Origin: Opitutia bacterium UBA7374
GTDB lineage: Bacteria > Verrucomicrobiota > Verrucomicrobiia > Opitutales > Coraliomargaritaceae
NCBI GenBank assembly: GCA_002469895.1
Contig: DKOA01000075.1
Location: 1-23,389 of the forward strand
Length of the DNA stretch: 23,389 nucleotides
Direction of reading: 5' to 3'
The notes below the pieces were generated by a model. That model was not told the DNA's origin and made no database searches. It saw only the letters and a list, made by a program, of their open reading frames with translations. Positions 1 to 7,562 of the stretch are shown one piece after another. Every line of letters begins with the position of its first letter. Position 1 is the stretch's first letter. The translations under genes and the position numbers were made by a program.

Positions 1-289
1 GAATGGTGGATGCATGTATTGGTGGGCCTCTCACCACGGTGTTCCGGTTCGCTTCGCTTTGCTTCGCGCCGCCGACACCCCAAAAATAGCTACTCGGTTG
101 ACCTCCGTTATTCAGGAAAGCGTGTGTAGACCGAAGATTGCAGCGTTCCGCCAGCAATTACCCATTCCGATGCGCAATAGCGGGCTTGCCTTGCGCTGCT
201 CCGGGTACCTACTTTCCAGGGTATGATTAATTCAGAAAAGTAAGGGTTGCTTTTCGTTATGGGTCTTTTACTTTCTACCCCTTTTTATT
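1..289. other. Leader region upstream of rplY with no recognisable gene
   Basis: No protein or RNA family is recognisable here. The only open frame of note (14-226, +) encodes a Cys/Arg-rich peptide with no domain. Three imperfect inverted repeats can be seen: GGTGG/TCACC at 21-35, GGTGTT/GACACC arms at 39-79 enclosing a TTCGC-rich stretch, and GCGCAA/TTGCGC at 172-196. Bases 245-289 are pyrimidine-rich up to the rplY start. The stretch probably holds the rplY promoter and 5' untranslated region, but I see no convincing -35/-10 pair. It might also hold the end of a structured RNA continuing left of the window; that is speculation. Confidence 0.3.
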
Positions 290-940
290 ATGCAACAGTA
301 TACATTAAATGTGACTTCTCGCGAGGCTTCTGGTGGCGGTGCCGCTCGTCGGCTCCGCGAATCCGGCCGTATACCGGCTTCGGTTTACGGCAAGGGCAAT
401 GCTCGTTCCGTCTCGGTCTCAACGGTCGAGTTTCGCGACTTGAAGCGGGCAATTGGTGACGAGGCAGCCTTGATTGAGTTGACCGATGATCAGGGCGAAT
501 CGATGCTCACGCTGGTGCAGAACGTGGATTTCCACTCGTTCAAGAACCAGATTTTACATATCGATTTCTTTGAAGTGCAGCGCGGCGAATCTTTCGTCAC
601 GAGTGTGCCGGTGCACGTTTCCGGTGATGCGGATTGTGTTGGCGTGAAGATGGATGGTGGTATGCTGGAAGTACACCTCCATGAGGTTGAAATCCGTTGC
701 CGTCCGTCAAAGCTTCCGGATCACGTGGCAGTGGATGTGGCTGAGTTGGCTGCGGGATCGGCTCTACATGTGCGTGACCTTCCGGAAATCGATGGGGTCG
801 AGTTCCTGGGTCAAGCAGATGCTGTGGTTGTCTCCTGTGCAGCGGCCAAGGTCGCAGCTGAGGTGGCGGAACCGGAAGCAGTGGCTGCGGAGGCCGATGC
901 GGACTCGGCATCGGCAGAGGCTCCGGCTGCGGATTCTTAA
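290..940 (+). CDS. rplY: Large ribosomal subunit protein bL25, two-domain CTC/TL5 type
   Basis: Binds 5S rRNA in the central protuberance of the 50S subunit; the longer form is also called general stress protein CTC. The 216-residue protein has the 5S-binding N-terminal domain (about residues 1-95, with the SGRIPASVYGKG signature near residues 25-36) and the C-terminal beta domain of the TL5/CTC type (about 96-190). It ends in a low-complexity Ala/Glu/Asp tail (about 190-216). E. coli L25 has only the first domain (about 94 residues). The ATG at 290 is chosen because the family's N-terminal residues follow at once; no Shine-Dalgarno precedes it, only a pyrimidine-rich leader. pth follows 50 bases downstream, a common pairing; the frequent upstream partner prs is instead found at 8637. 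Confidence 0.93.
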   Translation: MQQYTLNVTSREASGGGAARRLRESGRIPASVYGKGNARSVSVSTVEFRDLKRAIGDEAALIELTDDQGESMLTLVQNVDFHSFKNQILHIDFFEVQRGESFVTSVPVHVSGDADCVGVKMDGGMLEVHLHEVEIRCRPSKLPDHVAVDVAELAAGSALHVRDLPEIDGVEFLGQADAVVVSCAAAKVAAEVAEPEAVAAEADADSASAEAPAADS

Positions 941-953
941 ATTTTTTTCGCAC

Positions 954-978
954 TCGCTCTCCGAGCGAATGTTTTTTT
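954..978 (+). terminator. Terminator-like hairpin between rplY and pth
   Basis: TCGCTC (954-959) pairs with GAGCGA (963-968) across a 3-base loop, followed by ATG and then seven T residues (972-978). The stem is only 6 bp, so it may attenuate rplY transcripts rather than stop them. pth begins 12 bases further on, so complete termination would need a promoter almost on top of its start. Confidence 0.5.
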
Positions 979-990
979 GTTCTTTTCCAA

Positions 991-1572
991 ATGTCCATAG
1001 CGGTCATCGCAGGTCTGGGTAATCCGGGTTTAGAGTATCGCAACAGTCGTCACAACATTGGCTTTGCGGTGTTGGATGCGCTGGCTAGTCAAGAGTCGGT
1101 GACTTGGAAGCGGGAAGCCCGCTTTGAAGCCGAGGTCACGGAAATCGTGTTGAGCGGTAAAAAGTGTCTCTTGCTAAAGCCGCAGACTTTCATGAATGCC
1201 AGTGGCCGATCGATTAGCGCAGTCATGCGTTTTCGTAAGCTTCAGCCCCATGAGGTGCTGGTGGTCTACGATGATATTACCCTGGATCTGGCTCGCTCCA
1301 AGCTAAGTGGCTCGGGCAGCGCGGGTGGCCATAACGGCATAGCAGACCTAATCCAGCGCATTGGCCCGGCGTTCGTACGCTACCGAATCGGAGTCGGGGC
1401 GAAGCCAGTTAAAGAAATGGACTTAGCCGATTATGTACTCAGTCAATTTACGACGGAGGACAGCAAACTTTTAGACAGTCGAATGCCGGACTTTCTAGAG
1501 CAAATCGCTCTAGTGGTTGACAAGGGTATTGAGCCTGCCATGAACATCATAAACCAACGTTCCTCATCCTAA
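991..1572 (+). CDS. pth: Peptidyl-tRNA hydrolase
   Basis: Hydrolyses the ester bond of peptidyl-tRNAs that drop off ribosomes, recycling tRNA in the cytoplasm. The 193-residue protein has the usual length and all the family's marks: AGLGNPGLEY at 7-16, the catalytic His in SRHNIGF (His21), FMNASG with Asn69, the VYDDI acidic motif with Asp94/Asp95, and GSAGGHNGI with Asn115. These correspond to E. coli Asn10, His20, Asn68, Asp93 and Asn114. The ATG lies in a pyrimidine-rich context without a Shine-Dalgarno. The gene sits between rplY and rpsF, and its stop is one base from the rpsF start, so pth and rpsF are probably co-translated. Confidence 0.96.
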   Translation: MSIAVIAGLGNPGLEYRNSRHNIGFAVLDALASQESVTWKREARFEAEVTEIVLSGKKCLLLKPQTFMNASGRSISAVMRFRKLQPHEVLVVYDDITLDLARSKLSGSGSAGGHNGIADLIQRIGPAFVRYRIGVGAKPVKEMDLADYVLSQFTTEDSKLLDSRMPDFLEQIALVVDKGIEPAMNIINQRSSS

Positions 1573-1573
1573 T

Positions 1574-1870
1574 ATGAGTGTTACAACCAACCAATACAAA
1601 TTCTCCTTTATTCTGGACCTGCGCGACTCGGAAGACGACGTCGCTAAGGTGTTGGAAGACATTAAAGAAACAATAGCTGCCGTCGGCGGTGAAGCGACTG
1701 ACAGCGAAGAGCTGGGCATGCGTGATTTTGCCCGAGCGGCGGATCGTCGATTTGCGCAGGGACACTACGCGACGATTGACGTCTCCGGACCGGGTTCGGT
1801 GGACCACGATCTGAAGGTAAAGCTGGAGCACGACAAACGGATTAACCGAATTTTTGTGGAGACTGCCTAG
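1574..1870 (+). CDS. rpsF: Small ribosomal subunit protein bS6
   Basis: Component of the 30S platform that binds 16S rRNA as a heterodimer with S18. The 98-residue product has the alternating beta-alpha-beta pattern of S6: an opening strand (YKFSFILDLR), a helix rich in Asp/Glu/Lys, and a closing VKLEHDKRINRIFVE segment matching the conserved end of the family. It starts one base after the pth stop and is followed by ssb after 38 bases, the classic rpsF-ssb order. The N-terminus is somewhat divergent (no MRxYE), but context and C-terminal half support the call. Confidence 0.87.
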   Translation: MSVTTNQYKFSFILDLRDSEDDVAKVLEDIKETIAAVGGEATDSEELGMRDFARAADRRFAQGHYATIDVSGPGSVDHDLKVKLEHDKRINRIFVETA

Positions 1871-1908
1871 TCTTTTCGAGGAGGATTCTCCCACGCACTC
1901 TCAAATTT

Positions 1909-2361
1909 ATGGCATCGTTTAATAAAGTTATCCTCATGGGCAATCTGACCCGTGATCCGGAGACCCGGGTAACGCCCTCGGGGCTGACCATCTGCAAGCT
2001 CGGTTTGGCGGTTTCGCGCACCTATAGCACAAAGGACGGTGAACGAAAGGAGGAGACGGCATTTGTCGACGTGGATGCGTTCGGTCGTCAGGCAGAGGTG
2101 ATTACCAAGTACATGAGCAAGGGGAAGCCAATCATGCTGGAAGGCCGCTTGCGTTTTGACCAATGGGAGAGCAATGACGGCCAAAAGCGGAACAAGCTTT
2201 CCGTGGTTTTGGAGAATTTTCAATTTGTCGGCGGAGCGCGTGAAGAAGGTGGATCTGCTTCAGGCGGCTCTTACGAGAGCAGTTCGCCACCTGCCCGCGA
2301 GACCAATCCGGAGAGTCGCCCGGCAGCACCTGACTCAATCGATGATGATGTGCCATTTTGA
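1909..2361 (+). CDS. ssb: Single-stranded DNA-binding protein
   Basis: Coats single-stranded DNA during replication, recombination and repair, and recruits partner proteins through its acidic tip. The 150-residue protein has a typical OB fold (residues 1 to about 110), opening with FNKVILMGNLTRDPE and containing the family's FVDVDAFGRQAEV and GKPIMLEGRLRFDQW segments. A short Gly/Ser/Pro-rich linker leads to the canonical acidic hydrophobic tip DDDVPF (145-150). A GAGGAGG run lies at 1878-1884, but its end is 24 bases before the ATG, too far for a standard Shine-Dalgarno. It is part of the rpsF-ssb-rplI-dnaB run. Confidence 0.96.
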   Translation: MASFNKVILMGNLTRDPETRVTPSGLTICKLGLAVSRTYSTKDGERKEETAFVDVDAFGRQAEVITKYMSKGKPIMLEGRLRFDQWESNDGQKRNKLSVVLENFQFVGGAREEGGSASGGSYESSSPPARETNPESRPAAPDSIDDDVPF

Positions 2362-2446
2362 TGGATCATCGGTGATCGGTGATCAGCTCATCAATAAACA
2401 ATTTTATAGAAGCCACTCATTTTTAATTTTATCCTATTAAAGAACA
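2362..2446 (+). other. ssb-rplI spacer lacking rpsR, with iterated GGTGATC
   Basis: This 85-base spacer is where rpsR (S18, about 70-80 residues) usually lies in rpsF operons; it is too short to hold it. The first part contains GATCA-TCGG-TGATC (2364-2377), a 5-bp inverted repeat, directly followed by another GGTGATCA copy (2378-2385). The rest is AT-rich and leads to the rplI start without a Shine-Dalgarno. No T-run follows the inverted repeat, so it is not a standard terminator. Confidence 0.4.
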
Positions 2447-2956
2447 ATGTCGAATAACCAAGTACTCCTGCTACAGCCCATCGAAGGTCTCGGTGCCGAG
2501 GGTGACACTGTAACTGTACGTGCCGGATACGCACGAAACTTCCTGCTACCACAGAAGATTGCATTGCCCATCACGCAGGCCAATCGCAAGCATGTGGAGT
2601 CGCTCCTCAAGGCCCGCGAGGTTCGTGAAGCCAATGAACTGGAAGGTGCGCGTACACTGTCTGAGCGAATTGCCGCGGTAAATATCGCGATCGCGGTAAA
2701 GACGGGTGAGGGCGGACGCATGTTTGGGGCGGTCACGGCAAATGATCTGATTGAGCGTTTGGGCGAGGAAGGCATCGAGCTGACTCGTAAGCAGCTGGCT
2801 CTTCGGACTCCGGTGAAGGAACTCGGGTCGCACGCAGTGCCGGTCAAGTTGCACGCGGAAATCGAAGCGGAACTGAAGTTTGAGGTGGTTTCGGAGAATC
2901 CGATCGAAGAGACGGAAGAGGCTGCTGAAGAGGCAGATCCGGAGGATGACGAGTAA
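2447..2956 (+). CDS. rplI: Large ribosomal subunit protein bL9
   Basis: Binds 23S rRNA near the L1 stalk and helps hold reading frame. The 169-residue product has the N-terminal L9 domain with the hallmark GDTVTVRAGYARNFLLP (about 19-35), a long connecting helix (about 45-75), and the C-terminal domain (about 76-150) with KTGEGGRMFGAVT. It is some 20 residues longer than E. coli L9 because of a strongly acidic tail (about 152-169, Glu/Asp-rich). rpsF, ssb and rplI keep the usual order although rpsR is missing. dnaB follows 26 bases later, also a common arrangement. Confidence 0.95.
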   Translation: MSNNQVLLLQPIEGLGAEGDTVTVRAGYARNFLLPQKIALPITQANRKHVESLLKAREVREANELEGARTLSERIAAVNIAIAVKTGEGGRMFGAVTANDLIERLGEEGIELTRKQLALRTPVKELGSHAVPVKLHAEIEAELKFEVVSENPIEETEEAAEEADPEDDE

Positions 2957-2982
2957 GCCCGTCCTGCGAGGCGGTTTGACCT

Positions 2983-4428
2983 ATGCCCAACGAACCTATT
3001 CCACCCGATAGCGGAATGCGCCGTGGTGGACGAGGGATGGCTCCCGGCCGGCAAGCTGCCGAGGGTGATGTATCTCTGCGCGTACAACCGCATAACACAG
3101 AAGCAGAAGAGGGCTTGTTGGCGGCCTGCCTGATTGACGGGGGTCGTGAGGTGCTAACCGATTGTGTCGAGTCTAAGATGCATCCGGAGTATTTTTACAA
3201 GGCGAGTCATCAGGAGATTTTCCGGGCGCTGATTGAGCTTTATGGAAGTGGTGAACCGATAGACGAAATTTTGTTGCTGGATTACCTGCGGAAGAAGGGT
3301 CTGGAGGAAGAAGTCGGTGGGATTTCAGCGATCTACGCGATCCAGGGCCGGATTGAGACGCCGGCGCACGCTCGCTATTTTGCCAAAATCGTCCACGAAA
3401 AATACCTGCTTCGCCGACTCATCCGGACATCGCGTGAAGCGATGGAAGCCTGCTATGAGCAGCAGGAGGACATCAGCCATTTTATCGAGAAGATTGAGCA
3501 GGACATCCATATGATCAGCACCGGTCGGGTGACGGAAAGTGCGATCCCGATCAAAGAGTCTCTCAAGCTGGCCTCGAGTAATATCAATGCATTGCTTAAT
3601 GGTAAGGACGAGGTGGACGGTGTACTTACCGGGTTTCGCGATTTGGATGGGATGACGTACGGCTTTCATCCCGGGCAGATGGTCGTACTGGCGGCTCGTC
3701 CATCAGTAGGCAAGACCTCCCTGGCGATGAATTTTGCGGAGCATGCGGCACTGCCCGACGGGGGTCACAAAAAGTCCGGAGTGCTGGTATTCAGTTTAGA
3801 GATGACTGCTGCGGATCTGGCCATGCGTCTAATTTGCAGTCGTGCCCGGGTGGACATGAAGCGAATTCGTGATCGTGTCGTCTCAAAGCAGGACTCGTCA
3901 GATATGGCGGAGGCGATCAATGAGTTAAATGAAGCGCCACTCTGGATAGACGACAGTTCGAGCTCTTCGATTTTGGATTTGCGGGCGAAAGCGCGTCGGG
4001 TTGATACAAAGAACCGTTTGGGCTTGATCGTGATTGATTATTTGCAGTTGGTGCGGGGGACGGATCCACGGGTGCCGCGGGAGCAGCAGATCGCCGAAAT
4101 TTCCCGTGGAGTTAAGGGGATGGCGAAGGAACTGGGCGTGCCGGTCGTGGTGTTGAGCCAGTTGAACCGTGAATCGGAGCGCGAAAACCGAGATCCGCGT
4201 CTTTCTGACCTGCGTGAGTCGGGCTCTATCGAGCAGGATGCGGATGTCGTTATGATCCTGCATCGACCGAAGAGACGGGATGACGACGATGGAATCCACG
4301 AAGGGACTTCTCCGGGGGATACGGAGGCGATCAAATTAATCATTGCCAAACAACGGAATGGGCCGATAGGTGAAGTTGATCTCACCTTTGTGCGCCGCTA
4401 TACCCGATATGAAAATTTTAAGCGCTAA
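2983..4428 (+). CDS. dnaB: Replicative DNA helicase DnaB
   Basis: Hexameric 5'-3' helicase that unwinds the replication fork and contacts primase. The 481-residue protein has a basic, Gly-rich N-terminal extension (1-32), then the DnaB N-terminal domain starting at VQPHNTEAEEGLLAACL (34-50), a linker helix, and the RecA-like domain from about 210. The latter shows Walker A ARPSVGKTS (238-246), Walker B VIDYLQL (350-356), the LSQLNR sensor motif (391-396) and the RESGSIEQDADV segment with the arginine finger region (411-422). No intein or insertion interrupts the ATPase motifs. It lies 26 bases after rplI and 19 bases before bamA. Confidence 0.96.
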   Translation: MPNEPIPPDSGMRRGGRGMAPGRQAAEGDVSLRVQPHNTEAEEGLLAACLIDGGREVLTDCVESKMHPEYFYKASHQEIFRALIELYGSGEPIDEILLLDYLRKKGLEEEVGGISAIYAIQGRIETPAHARYFAKIVHEKYLLRRLIRTSREAMEACYEQQEDISHFIEKIEQDIHMISTGRVTESAIPIKESLKLASSNINALLNGKDEVDGVLTGFRDLDGMTYGFHPGQMVVLAARPSVGKTSLAMNFAEHAALPDGGHKKSGVLVFSLEMTAADLAMRLICSRARVDMKRIRDRVVSKQDSSDMAEAINELNEAPLWIDDSSSSSILDLRAKARRVDTKNRLGLIVIDYLQLVRGTDPRVPREQQIAEISRGVKGMAKELGVPVVVLSQLNRESERENRDPRLSDLRESGSIEQDADVVMILHRPKRRDDDDGIHEGTSPGDTEAIKLIIAKQRNGPIGEVDLTFVRRYTRYENFKR

Positions 4429-4447
4429 TTGCGTGTGACCGACCACT

Positions 4448-6823
4448 ATGTATTTTTTCCGCTTCATTCCAATCGTAGCCGTACTCCTTCTGACTGTTTT
4501 CTGTGGGGTGGCTTTTGCCCAGACAGTCGGCAATAAAGGCCCGCTGATCGACTCGATTGAAATCAAATTTGACGGGTTTCAGCCGGTCAGTGAGGAGTAC
4601 GTGTCCGGCTTTATGCAACTGCGAGAGGGGATGGCGTTTGACCCTTCATTAATGGATCAATCGATTCGGGCGCTGTACTCAATGGGGCATTTTGAAAATG
4701 TTAACATAGAGCTAGTGGAAGAGGCCGAGGGTACGATCAAGTTACTCGTGCAGTTGGATCCGAAGTACACGATTGGACGGATTATTTTCGAGGGGAATGA
4801 AAATCTGCGGGACGGACGTCTGCTGAATAAGTCAGAGCTGGAAACCCGTATTAGCTTGGACGAGTTCAGGGTGAAGGAGGCGGCCGATCGAATCAGTGAG
4901 TTTTATATTGATAAGGGCTTCGCTGATGTGGAGGTCGAGTACCAGATCGATCGCGATGAGGCGACCGGATATGCTACGGTGACCTATCTCATAGCAGAGC
5001 AAGGTAAGATGAAGATTACCAAGGTTGAATTTGAGGGGAACGCATCTATTCCGGATAAGAAGCTACGAAAAGTCCTGAAAACAAAGAAGAAGAACTGGCT
5101 CTCTCTACTTACCGGTGACGGAAAATTTGATGAGGTCCAATTTAAAGAGGACCTGAATGAGCTGCGTGTCTACTACAGTAATGAGGGATTTCTTGATGCT
5201 GAAGTTGAGGAGGACGCTGTGGCGATCGATTTTATCGGTAAAAAGAAAATCCGCCTATCTATCCCCGTGATTGAGGGACAGCGTTATTATGTCGGTAACA
5301 TGTCTGTGGAAAATGCGACGATTTTTACGGAGGGGGAATTGCTCTCTGCAGTGCAGTTGCAATCCGGCGATGTTTTTTCTCCGGAGGCAGTGGATGTAGC
5401 AGCAACCGCAGTAAATGAATATTACACTTCGCGTGGATATCTGGAGTCCCGGGTGCGTGCTGAGCGAGTTTCCAATCTGGAGACGCGCCAGATTGATTTG
5501 GTCTTCCGGGTGCGGGAGAGTAGCAAATTTTATGTCGAGTCGATCGAGGTAGAAGGTAATACAAAGACGAAAGCCAAAGTTATCATTCGGGAATTGGCTC
5601 TGCGTCCCGGCGATGTTTATGACATGACGAAACAGCAGGTAAGTGAGAGCCGCTTACGCAATACACAGTTTTTCCAAGATGTCCGGCTGAATCCTGAGCT
5701 GACGAATATCCCGGGCCGGCGCGATCTCGGAGTGACGGTGCAAGAGGGGCGTACCGGTAGTTTGTCCTTCGGTGCCGGCTTTGGTTCAGTGGAGAGTATC
5801 GTGCTGTATGCAGAAATGCGTCAGAGCAATTTTGATTTATTCAACTGGCGCAACGGTCTTCAGGGTGACGGACAGAAATTTCGGGTGCGGGGTTCGCTCG
5901 GTTCTTCCAGTAATCAGATTTTGGTCGCTTTTGAGGAGCCTTGGCTCTTTGAACAGCGCCTCGCCTTTGGGGCGGAGTTTTTTCGTACGGAGTCTGATTA
6001 TAATAGCAGTGACTACGATGAACTGCGCACGGGGTTCGAGTTGTATTTGCGCAGGCGCTTATTTGAGTTGGTGGAGGCGCGAGCTTCGTATCGTCTGGAG
6101 CAGGTGGAAATCATGGATGTTGCCCGGGATATGAGCAAACCGCGCAATGAAGACGGAGCGACTGAGAATGATGGTGTGGCGGATGTTTTTCAGGAAGCCG
6201 AAGGCGGCGAGCTGGTCTCTAAAGCGGGTCTAACTTTCCTTCGGGATACCCGTGACTCGCTACTCTTTACCCGTAAGGGGAACCGCTCTACGTGGTTAAA
6301 TGAATGGGCCGGCTTGGGCGGGGATGTGGAATACTACAAGATTGAGGGTCGTACGGCACACTTCATTCCGACTTTTGATACTTATGAGCAATGCCTGTCG
6401 ATTATAGGTCGATTGGGTACTGTTATCCCTTATGGGGAGAATAAGGATGTGCCGTTTTATGACCGGTTTTATCTGGGTGGGCCGGAATCTTTGCGTGGAT
6501 ATGACTATCGCGATATCGGTCCGAGAGACCCGGATGACCCGAATGAATCGGTTGGAGGTAATAGTTATGGTTTGCTCTCTCTGGAATATACTTTCCGTCT
6601 GGCGGAACCTTTAGGCCTGGCAGTGTTCTATGATGCAGGCTTTGTTAATGCTGAAGAAAATGACTTTGATGTATCCAATTATGCAGACAACTGGGGGGTT
6701 GGTGCGCGAATCCTGATGCTCGGTTCACCTTTGAAACTGGATCTGGGTATACCGATCACCTCTCCAAAAGAGGTGGATGGTTCGAGTTCACAGTTTCACT
6801 TTTCGTTTGGCACGCGTTTCTAA
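4448..6823 (+). CDS. bamA: Outer membrane protein assembly factor BamA
   Basis: Essential outer-membrane insertase that folds beta-barrel proteins. The 791-residue protein begins with a signal peptide (about 1-25, hydrophobic core IVAVLLLTVF, cleavage near AFAQ). It continues with about five POTRA repeats up to about residue 430 (for example the EFEGNASIPDKKL and EVEGNTKTKAKV starts) and a C-terminal 16-strand barrel ending in an aromatic residue (FSFGTRF), as expected for a Bam-recognised barrel. The barrel carries GGPESLRGYDYRD (about 677-689), the L6-loop (V/L)RG(F/Y) motif. Length and domain order match the family. The genes ompH and lpxD follow, the conserved envelope order of diderm bacteria. 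Confidence 0.95.
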   Translation: MYFFRFIPIVAVLLLTVFCGVAFAQTVGNKGPLIDSIEIKFDGFQPVSEEYVSGFMQLREGMAFDPSLMDQSIRALYSMGHFENVNIELVEEAEGTIKLLVQLDPKYTIGRIIFEGNENLRDGRLLNKSELETRISLDEFRVKEAADRISEFYIDKGFADVEVEYQIDRDEATGYATVTYLIAEQGKMKITKVEFEGNASIPDKKLRKVLKTKKKNWLSLLTGDGKFDEVQFKEDLNELRVYYSNEGFLDAEVEEDAVAIDFIGKKKIRLSIPVIEGQRYYVGNMSVENATIFTEGELLSAVQLQSGDVFSPEAVDVAATAVNEYYTSRGYLESRVRAERVSNLETRQIDLVFRVRESSKFYVESIEVEGNTKTKAKVIIRELALRPGDVYDMTKQQVSESRLRNTQFFQDVRLNPELTNIPGRRDLGVTVQEGRTGSLSFGAGFGSVESIVLYAEMRQSNFDLFNWRNGLQGDGQKFRVRGSLGSSSNQILVAFEEPWLFEQRLAFGAEFFRTESDYNSSDYDELRTGFELYLRRRLFELVEARASYRLEQVEIMDVARDMSKPRNEDGATENDGVADVFQEAEGGELVSKAGLTFLRDTRDSLLFTRKGNRSTWLNEWAGLGGDVEYYKIEGRTAHFIPTFDTYEQCLSIIGRLGTVIPYGENKDVPFYDRFYLGGPESLRGYDYRDIGPRDPDDPNESVGGNSYGLLSLEYTFRLAEPLGLAVFYDAGFVNAEENDFDVSNYADNWGVGARILMLGSPLKLDLGIPITSPKEVDGSSSQFHFSFGTRF

Positions 6824-6892
6824 GTCCTCTAAGCCCTCTCTCTTACGCATCTTTCTTTAACTATTCTCTACGAAACAACAAATTGTAATATA

Positions 6893-7489
6893 ATGAAAAA
6901 CACTATCGTAGTCGCCTTCTTGGCACTCTTCGCAGTAACCGGAGCTTTTGCCCAAAGCGATTCTTCCGTCGGTGCGGTTAATATGCAACGTCTGCTGGCC
7001 GGGTACACGGCTTATCAATCCGCACTGGAAAAATATGAAGGTGCGATTTCTCCGGCAGAAGAGGAATTGGCCAACCTCCAGAAAAAGCTCCAGGACATGC
7101 AGGCCAATGGGCAGGAACTGGAATCGAAAAAGGATAATCCGGCACTCTCCAAGGATGCGCGTAAAGAAGCGCAGTCTGCTTATGAGACTCTGTCCGAGGA
7201 GTTTCGCGCCTTGGGCGCCCAGTTTCAGGTATTTCAGAATCAAACCCAGCAACTGCGCAACCAGAGTCGCCAGGAGTTCCTGCTGCCTTTGGAACTCAAA
7301 GCCCGTGAGACAATTGTTACGGTAGCGGAGGACAAAAATGTCGATTTGGTGGTAGAAATTGCACCAGTCGACGTGAAGGAAGATGAGGAGAAGACTTACA
7401 GCGTCTACCGGGGTACCGTGCTCTACGCTTCGGAGTCGCTGGATCTGACAGATTCAGTGATCGCCGTCCTCAATGCTGCCGGGGAGTAA
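6893..7489 (+). CDS. skp: Periplasmic chaperone OmpH/Skp family
   Basis: Skp-like chaperones hold unfolded outer-membrane proteins in the periplasm and hand them to the Bam complex. The 198-residue product has a clear signal peptide (1-21, MKNTIVVAFLALF core, cleavage after AFA). The mature N-terminal strand SVGAVNMQRLLAGYTAY matches the OmpH start. A long, charged, heptad-like helical region (about 45-145, Glu/Lys/Gln-rich) should form the two tentacle arms. The C-terminal strand region, around VAEDKNVDLVVEIA, is also typical. Its position between bamA and lpxD is the standard one. It is followed by a strong terminator, which separates it from lpxD. Confidence 0.9.
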   Translation: MKNTIVVAFLALFAVTGAFAQSDSSVGAVNMQRLLAGYTAYQSALEKYEGAISPAEEELANLQKKLQDMQANGQELESKKDNPALSKDARKEAQSAYETLSEEFRALGAQFQVFQNQTQQLRNQSRQEFLLPLELKARETIVTVAEDKNVDLVVEIAPVDVKEDEEKTYSVYRGTVLYASESLDLTDSVIAVLNAAGE

Positions 7490-7509
7490 TGCTGAACGGA
7501 TGATTTCTC

Positions 7510-7545
7510 AAAACCCTGTTCCTTCCTAGGACAGGGTTTTTTTTT
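7510..7545 (+). terminator. Intrinsic terminator after skp/ompH
   Basis: AAAACCCTGT (7510-7519) is perfectly complementary to ACAGGGTTTT (7531-7540), with an 11-base loop and an uninterrupted T run through 7545. It lies 20 bases after the ompH stop and 17 bases before lpxD, so lpxD probably depends on readthrough or its own promoter. Confidence 0.9.
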
Positions 7546-7562
7546 CAGTAGAACTACCGGCT

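Noticed and set aside
1..80. tRNA or integron attC-like element at the left edge
   Set aside because: No full tRNA cloverleaf or T-arm, and no paired RYYYAAC/GTTRRRY core sites; only imperfect repeats.
14..226. 70-residue + strand ORF in the leader region
   Set aside because: No domain, signal peptide or membrane segment, Arg/Cys-rich composition, and it lies in a region with inverted repeats; likely a chance open frame.
597..1043. 148-residue - strand ORF across the rplY end
   Set aside because: Pro/His/Arg-rich shadow of the Ala/Glu-rich rplY tail on the opposite strand, overlapping two confident genes.
1878..1884. GAGGAGG as a Shine-Dalgarno for ssb
   Set aside because: Its end is 24 bases before the ATG, too far for normal initiation, and it can pair with the following CTCC.
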